From NCBI GenBank assembly GCA_949282255.1, contig CASDPA010000005.1:1-64000 (forward strand): 64,000 nucleotides of DNA, written 5' to 3'. Under the pieces are notes generated by a model. The model searched no databases. It was given only the letters and a program-made list of their open reading frames with translations, and was not told where the DNA came from. Source of the DNA: an uncultured Spirochaetales bacterium (GTDB taxonomy: Bacteria; Spirochaetota; Spirochaetia; Sphaerochaetales; Sphaerochaetaceae). A program made the position numbers and the translations under genes. Shown piece after piece: positions 59,339 to 64,000 of this stretch (position 1 is its first letter; every line of letters begins with the position of its first letter).

Positions 59339-60811
59339 TCAACCCCTCAAATACTCGTTGATCGCTTTTGCTGCCTTCCTACCCTGTCCCATTGCAAGTA
59401 TTACGGTAGCGGCACCTAAAACGATATCACCGCCAGCAAACACGCCTTTGATGCTGGTCTCCCCTGTCTGCTCATCAACAATGAAATTGCCACGCTTATT
59501 CACTTCTATTTCCGGAGTGGTGAGCTTGATAAGCGGATTCGAGGCGTTTCCGATGGCAACGATCACCGCATCATACGGTTTTTCAAAATCGCTGCCGGGA
59601 ATCTCCACAGGACTCCTTCTGCCGCTGGAATCAGGTTCCCCCAATTCACATTTGCGTATTCTAAGTCCGCAAACCCTGCCATTCTCATCGCCGATGACCG
59701 CCACAGGCTGGCTGAGCATCATTATGTTACACCCTTCCTCTATGGCATGCTCCACCTCTTCCTTCCTGGCGGGCATTTCAGCCTGTGTACGCCTGTATAC
59801 GATATCGACACTCTCGGCTCCGAGCCTGAGGGCTGTCCTTGCGGCATCCATTGCAACGTTTCCTCCTCCGAGGACTGCAACATGCTTAGCAAGATACTGC
59901 GGCGTATGTGAATGACCAGAATCATAGGCTTTCATCAAATTGCTCCTGGTAAGATACTCGTTCGCACTCAAAACACCGACATAGTTCTCACCCGGGATTC
60001 CCATGAACTTCGGCAATCCGGCTCCGGTACCGATGAATATGGCATCAAAACCATCTTCCTCCATGAGTTCCTTGATCGTCCTGGTCCTTCCAACAAGAAC
60101 ATTGGTCATGATCTTGACGCCCATCTTCTCAAGCTTGGAAATCTCCTTCTCCACCAGCTTCTTTGGAAGACGGAACTCAGGAATGCCATAGCTGAGAACA
60201 CCGCCTGTCTTATGCAGCGCCTCGTACATCACAACCTCATGCCCGGCTCTGCGGACATCGGCGGCACAAGCAATGGAAGCAGGACCGCTTCCGACTATGC
60301 AGACCTTCTTTTTAGTATCGGGAGATACCTCAGGAACAGTCTCGTCGGCAAAATTATAATCTGCAACGAATCTTTCAAGGCGTCCGATCGCCACAGCCTG
60401 GTCAACAGATTTCATGGCCTTGCCAACAGTGCAGAATTTCTGGCACTGAGCCTCCTGGGGACATACACGTCCGCAGATGCTGGGCAATATGGAAGACTGC
60501 TGTATCACATCCAGCGCTCCCCTGAAATCCTTCTTCTGCACATGGGAAATGAAGCCGGGGATGTCGATTGACACCGGACAACCCTGTATGCATGGCTTAT
60601 TTTTGCAATTGAGACATCTCTGGGCCTCGACAACCGCAATATTCTCGGTATAGCCCAGCGCAACCTCATCCATGTTATGTATGCGCTCTTTAGCATCCTG
60701 GCTTGGCATATCCTGATGAGGTATGGCCAAGCGGGCCTTCATATCCAGACTCTCCGGAAGAGATGCCAGAATTTCCGATGCTTTCTTGTCGAGTTCTTCC
60801 CTATTGGACAT
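59339..60811 (-). CDS. NfnB/GltD-like flavoprotein, large Nfn subunit
   Basis: A 490-aa protein of the NADPH glutamate-synthase small-chain family. N-terminal cysteine clusters (CLNCKNKPCIQGCP and CGRVCPQEAQCQKFC) bind two [4Fe-4S] centres; GSGPASIACAADV and LGGGNVAMDAART are the FAD and NADPH Rossmann motifs; AGGDIVLGAATVILAMG closes the FAD site. Coupled with the PyrK-like gene just upstream, it most likely forms NfnAB, the electron-bifurcating NAD-dependent ferredoxin:NADP oxidoreductase. Without GltB here, glutamate synthesis is unlikely. Confidence 0.87.
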   Translation of the reverse strand: MSNREELDKKASEILASLPESLDMKARLAIPHQDMPSQDAKERIHNMDEVALGYTENIAVVEAQRCLNCKNKPCIQGCPVSIDIPGFISHVQKKDFRGALDVIQQSSILPSICGRVCPQEAQCQKFCTVGKAMKSVDQAVAIGRLERFVADYNFADETVPEVSPDTKKKVCIVGSGPASIACAADVRRAGHEVVMYEALHKTGGVLSYGIPEFRLPKKLVEKEISKLEKMGVKIMTNVLVGRTRTIKELMEEDGFDAIFIGTGAGLPKFMGIPGENYVGVLSANEYLTRSNLMKAYDSGHSHTPQYLAKHVAVLGGGNVAMDAARTALRLGAESVDIVYRRTQAEMPARKEEVEHAIEEGCNIMMLSQPVAVIGDENGRVCGLRIRKCELGEPDSSGRRSPVEIPGSDFEKPYDAVIVAIGNASNPLIKLTTPEIEVNKRGNFIVDEQTGETSIKGVFAGGDIVLGAATVILAMGQGRKAAKAINEYLRG

Positions 60812-60812
60812 A

Positions 60813-61661
60813 TCAGGCCTCCCCTTCTTTTATCTGATTTGTAAGATGGCACACATGGTGAGCGTTGGCTTCCGCATCCCTGTATGTCCTCTGGCGGATC
60901 ATCATATTGTCCCAATCGACCTCATGCCCGTCAAACTCAGGACCATCGACACACACAAATTTGGTCTCTCCCCCTACGGACACACGGCAGCCTCCGCACA
61001 TTCCGGTGCCGTCTATCATGATCGTATTCAGCGAGACAAGGGTCTTGATTCCATATGGCTTGGTGGTTGCGGCACAAAACTTCATCATCACCGTCGGACC
61101 GATCGCCACCACAAAATCCGGCTTATCATTCTCGCACAGCTCCTTGAGAGGCTCTGTGACAACCCCTTTCCTTCCATAAGAACCATCATCGGTGATTACG
61201 ATAAGATCCTTATCAAGGGCTCTCATCTCAGCTTCTTCGATTATAAGTCCCTTGTTTCTCGCGCCAATGATTATCCTGACATCGTTTCCGGCATCCTTCA
61301 AAGCTTTTGCGATCGGATAAAGCGGAGCCACACCTATTCCTCCACCGACGCAGACCACCTTTCCAAACTTTTCTATATGGGTCGGCCGGCCAAGCGGTCC
61401 TAGAACGTTTTCAATATAATCCCCTTCGTTCATCAATGCCAAAAGATGCGTACCTTCCCCTACGGCCTGAAAAACGATTGTTATCGTCCCTTTATTTGGA
61501 TCGGCATCAGCGATCGTAAGCGGGATCCTCTCATTGAAATCCCCTCCTTTCTGGACGACCACAAACTGTCCGGCCTTCCTTTCCCTGGCGATCATGGGGG
61601 CTTCGAGCGTGAACCTGAAAACCTCCGCCGATAGCTTTTCCTTCTTAACTATCTTGAACAT
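60813..61661 (-). CDS. NfnA/PyrK-like FAD/[2Fe-2S] subunit
   Basis: A 282-aa ferredoxin-NADP reductase-fold protein. FAD contacts in ERIPLTIADAD, NAD(P) site CVGGGIGVAPLYPI, and a C-terminal [2Fe-2S] cluster formed by MCGGCRV and KFVCVDGPEFDG. Stop and next start are nearly adjacent (1-nt gap), consistent with an obligate complex with the large subunit. Confidence 0.88.
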   Translation of the reverse strand: MFKIVKKEKLSAEVFRFTLEAPMIARERKAGQFVVVQKGGDFNERIPLTIADADPNKGTITIVFQAVGEGTHLLALMNEGDYIENVLGPLGRPTHIEKFGKVVCVGGGIGVAPLYPIAKALKDAGNDVRIIIGARNKGLIIEEAEMRALDKDLIVITDDGSYGRKGVVTEPLKELCENDKPDFVVAIGPTVMMKFCAATTKPYGIKTLVSLNTIMIDGTGMCGGCRVSVGGETKFVCVDGPEFDGHEVDWDNMMIRQRTYRDAEANAHHVCHLTNQIKEGEA

Positions 61662-61751
61662 TGCTGGTTAAACTCCCTAAGGTTCTCTTGATATACATGG
61701 TGAAATATAGCCGAATTGCCAAAAAGATGAAAGGACAGAGAGGATAAAAGC

Positions 61752-61787
61752 AAAAAAAATACGGCACATCCTCTTCTGGACATGCCG
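61752..61787 (-). terminator. Terminator of the hsp20 operon
   Basis: On the minus strand CGGCATGTCC pairs with GGATGTGCCG (two G-U pairs) around AGAAGA, followed by TATTTTTTTT. It lies 27 bp beyond the second hsp20 stop. Confidence 0.85.
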
Positions 61788-61814
61788 CAATATGTGTGTT
61801 GACCGTCTTCCAGT

Positions 61815-62219
61815 CTAGTTGATTTTTACCTCGATCCTCTTAGGCTCGGCCTTCTTCATCTTGTTGATCACAACAGTAAGGATACCGTTCTTGCTTGAGG
61901 CACTCATGCCATCTTCATCCGCATCATCAGGAAGCTGGAAGCTTCTCTGGAAAGCAGGAAGGCAGATTTCCTTGGCGATATACTCTTCCTTGGGGCTTTC
62001 CACTCCATCGCTGGAGATTGTGAGAACCTTGTGATTGCAGAGAACCTTTATCGATTCCTCATTATAGCCTGCGACTTCCGCCTCAAGCACGTACGAATCC
62101 TTTGTCTCATACACATCCACCGGTGGGAACTTGTCCTGAGTGGAAGACGCAAAGAAATCATTGAAAAAATTGTCAAAGACAAAAAGACTTGGATAAGTTC
62201 TGTTGATTATGTATCTCAT
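61815..62219 (-). CDS. Small heat shock protein Hsp20, second copy
   Basis: A 134-aa alpha-crystallin chaperone that holds unfolding proteins. The domain runs from FPPVDVYETKDSYVLEAEV to the C-terminal GILTVVINK, followed by KRIEVKIN (I-x-I/V tail). The ATG at 62219 is 13 bp after the first hsp20 stop. Confidence 0.9.
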   Translation of the reverse strand: MRYIINRTYPSLFVFDNFFNDFFASSTQDKFPPVDVYETKDSYVLEAEVAGYNEESIKVLCNHKVLTISSDGVESPKEEYIAKEICLPAFQRSFQLPDDADEDGMSASSKNGILTVVINKMKKAEPKRIEVKIN

Positions 62220-62232
62220 TTCATTTTCTTCC

Positions 62233-62643
62233 TTAGTTTTCGCCGTTTGCACCGACTTTCACTTCAATCCTCTTCGGCTGGGCCTTCTCTGTTTTTGGAA
62301 GGGTTATATCGAGAACACCGTTCTTGAACGATGCACTGACCTTTTCCTCATCAAGATCGTCAGGAAGCGTGAAGCTTCTTGAGAAATTCCTTACAGCTCT
62401 TTCCTTGACAAGGTACTTCCTGTCATCCACCTTCTCCTCTTCCTTCTTGCCTTCGATAGTCAGAACATGCTTTTCCACGAATACCGAGATATCCTTCTCC
62501 TCAAAGCCGGGAATCTCTGCACTTATCTTATAATTCTCCTGGTCTTCCCTGATGTCCACAGCAGGAATCTTGACTCCGGAGAATACGGAATCCAGAAGAC
62601 TGTCCAGATCGTTGTAGTGTTTGTGATATTTCATAATTGCCAT
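62233..62643 (-). CDS. Small heat shock protein Hsp20, first copy
   Basis: A 136-aa chaperone with PAVDIREDQENYKISAEIPG, VEKHVLTIEG, and GVLDITLPK before the tail KRIEVKVG. AAGGAGG lies 7 nt before the ATG. The two copies are diverged paralogues that may co-assemble. Transcription appears to start from a sigma54-type promoter. Confidence 0.92.
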   Translation of the reverse strand: MAIMKYHKHYNDLDSLLDSVFSGVKIPAVDIREDQENYKISAEIPGFEEKDISVFVEKHVLTIEGKKEEEKVDDRKYLVKERAVRNFSRSFTLPDDLDEEKVSASFKNGVLDITLPKTEKAQPKRIEVKVGANGEN

Positions 62644-62688
62644 TTTAGGGCCTCCTTAAATTACTTTTTTGTTTGCACTTACAATATA

Positions 62689-62704
62689 GCAAAAGACGTG
62701 CCAA
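62689..62704 (-). promoter_or_regulatory. Sigma54 (RpoN) promoter of hsp20 operon
   Basis: TTGGCACG-N4-TTGCT on the minus strand matches the -24/-12 consensus at every key position. Start would be near 62677, giving a leader of about 34 nt with the AAGGAGG site. Confidence 0.75.
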
Positions 62705-62770
62705 GTTAATTAAATTATTATAATACAAAGAATTAATTTTTTCCAAAAAAGGAAGATACCCATATTCAAA

Positions 62771-62869
62771 GTGTCAAAATGACACAATTTTACAGAACCA
62801 CCTTCATGATGTGTCATTTTTGAACGGGTGTGTTTTTACAAAGTTATCATTTTTGTATCATTTTGACAC
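62771..62869. promoter_or_regulatory. Three GTGTCA-N3-TGACAC dyads, likely activator sites
   Basis: Site A 62771-62785 is perfect (GTGTCAAAATGACAC). Site B 62811-62825 has one good arm. Site C 62855-62869 has one mismatch. They are spaced 40 and 44 bp and lie about 80-180 bp upstream of the -12, the usual range for sigma54 enhancer-binding proteins. Confidence 0.6.
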
Positions 62870-62971
62870 ATGCATCAATATAATTATTTATAATACAATA
62901 AATTAATAAAATATAACAATATTGCTTAAATAGCATGCATCACCATTTCGAGTATATTATAATCAACAGGT

Positions 62972-63382
62972 ATGAAAGGCATACGGGAATACAAGGACTT
63001 CATCATCTACTGCATCTTCGGTGCAATGGCCACCGGGGTAAACATGGTAAGTTACCATCTTTTATACAATATTGCAGGAATGGGAAATGTCATCTCCACC
63101 TTTCTTGCTTGGCTTTTTGCTGTGACTTTTGCATTCTTCACCAATAAGTTCTTCGTATTCGTTTCATTCGACAGGTCCTTGAAAACCGTAATGATGGAGC
63201 TTATTGGCTTTTTCAGCTGCAGGATTTCGACAGGGGTTTTGGACATCATCTTCATGTATATTACGGTTGACCTGCTCAGTCTGAGGCCTGTGCTGTTTAA
63301 ATTCATATCAAACCTCATTGTCGGAATAATAAACTACCTGGTAGGAAAGCTTGTAATATTCAAAAAGAGGAAAAAAAGATAA
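62972..63382 (+). CDS. GtrA-family membrane protein
   Basis: A 136-aa four-helix protein with IIYCIFGAMATGVNMVSYHL and VTFAFFTNKFFVF, the GtrA pattern. Members help flip undecaprenyl- or dolichyl-linked sugars for cell-surface glycans. TATAAT ends 8 nt before the ATG and no proper Shine-Dalgarno is present. Confidence 0.85.
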   Translation: MKGIREYKDFIIYCIFGAMATGVNMVSYHLLYNIAGMGNVISTFLAWLFAVTFAFFTNKFFVFVSFDRSLKTVMMELIGFFSCRISTGVLDIIFMYITVDLLSLRPVLFKFISNLIVGIINYLVGKLVIFKKRKKR

Positions 63383-63729
63383 ATAAGGCTCAACATAACC
63401 TCTAGTACTCGGACTTTTCAATCGCAGCCTTGGCTTTCCATATAAAATAGCTTTGCCCCTTTTTGAGGCTCCATCAAAGCTAAAGATGATGAGCTTACGT
63501 GAAAACCTTGGGACTGTTTTTGAACCGATAGGTACTGAAAGACCTGTCGAGAAAATATCCTGTTTCACAGAAATTGGATGCTATCTCCATTTCCATAAAG
63601 CAGTCAAAAACCAGTATTATATTATATAGGACGGTAATTCCGTTTTCGATGTGGGCAGCCGGACGGAGCAGGCATTACCGATGGATGCGGAGCAAAAAGG
63701 GACCGTGATACTTTGACAAGGAGAAAAGG
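63383..63729. other. Non-coding region before the GH2 gene
   Basis: No intact gene. Minus-strand fragments around 63400-63540 (RFSRKLIIFSF in one frame, KAKAAIEKSE in another) faintly recall transposase tails, but stops and frame changes prevent a firm call. AGGAGAAAAGG before 63730 is the ribosome-binding site of the next gene. Confidence 0.35.
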
Positions 63730-64000
63730 ATGAGGATCATCAAAAACATCAGCAATGGATGGCTTTTTAAAAAAGGTGCATGGCAGAATGAGAAGGATTT
63801 CAAGGATTTCACAATGGTCGATCTTCCCCATACCTGGAACGCATATGACGGACAGGATGGAGGAGCCGACTACTACAGGGGAAAAGGGACCTATGTTTAT
63901 AAGCTTTTCAGACCAGATACCCCAGAAGGCTATCTCCACTATCTTGAATTCAAAGGTGCAAATGCAATAGCCCAGGTATTCCTGGATGGAAAAGAAGTGT
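63730..64000 (+). CDS. Glycoside hydrolase family 2 protein, 5' part
   Basis: The window ends inside this gene. The visible 90 residues begin MRIIKNISNGWLFKKG and include VDLPHTWNAYDGQDGG, YYRGKGTYVY and the sandwich strand AIAQVFLDGKEV. This is the N-terminal jelly-roll of GH2 beta-galactosidases and beta-glucuronidases. AGGAG precedes the ATG. No signal peptide, so a cytoplasmic enzyme. Confidence 0.85.
   Translation, partial: MRIIKNISNGWLFKKGAWQNEKDFKDFTMVDLPHTWNAYDGQDGGADYYRGKGTYVYKLFRPDTPEGYLHYLEFKGANAIAQVFLDGKEV

Noticed and set aside
59339-61661. Glutamate synthase assignment for the GltD-like gene
   Set aside because: No large glutamate-synthase subunit is adjacent, and the PyrK-like partner with a [2Fe-2S] site is the hallmark of Nfn.

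Overview
The window looks like chromosome from an anaerobic, host-associated spirochaete, most likely near Sphaerochaeta. This is an inference. It rests on solute-binding proteins whose signal peptides end in FANGAN or FAGGTKEE, low-to-moderate GC, an Nfn-type bifurcating transhydrogenase, molybdenum, radical-SAM and ECF systems, and no respiratory chain genes. No rRNA, tRNA, CRISPR array or intact insertion sequence was seen.

Layout: 0.2-9.8 kb is a catabolic island. A minus-strand operon encodes a DUF6282 hydrolase, a PIG-L-fold hydratase-like protein, the TctBAC tricarboxylate transporter, a nitroreductase, an RraA-type aldolase and MobA. It faces a GntR regulator and a molybdopterin oxidoreductase, with a 21-bp palindrome just downstream of the operon promoter. 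9.9-11.3 kb holds a queuosine-precursor transporter overlapping a small radical-SAM protein. 11.3-18.8 kb is a GntR regulator plus an ABC importer operon with an enolase-superfamily enzyme, an RpiB-type isomerase and two nucleoside hydrolases. 19.4-22.7 kb is a LytTR regulator with two AgrC-like sensors, one of them apparently unable to bind ATP. 22.8-36.8 kb holds envelope proteins, transporters, acetyltransferases, DNA repair, pyruvate kinase and a short Lon-like protease. 37-46.7 kb is a patchy zone with four interrupted genes, an Xre regulator flanked by repeated sites, a carbohydrate ABC operon with an FAD enzyme and AraC regulator, and an HNH endonuclease. 47-64 kb is rRNA methylation, peptidases, MarR/MATE, a CopA copper pump with an Rrf2 regulator, ECF A/T components, folate and Nfn enzymes, two Hsp20 chaperones behind a sigma54-type promoter, GtrA and the start of a GH2 glycosidase.

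Four signals deserve most attention: (1) the molybdenum-linked cluster resembling an anaerobic version of the oxalomesaconate lower pathway; (2) a consensus sigma54 promoter with three dyad sites upstream of the hsp20 pair; (3) a CopZ-like domain at the end of CopA that has its own Shine-Dalgarno sequence and start codon; (4) at least nine genes without a Shine-Dalgarno sequence whose -10 box lies 6-8 nt before the start codon, implying leaderless mRNAs.
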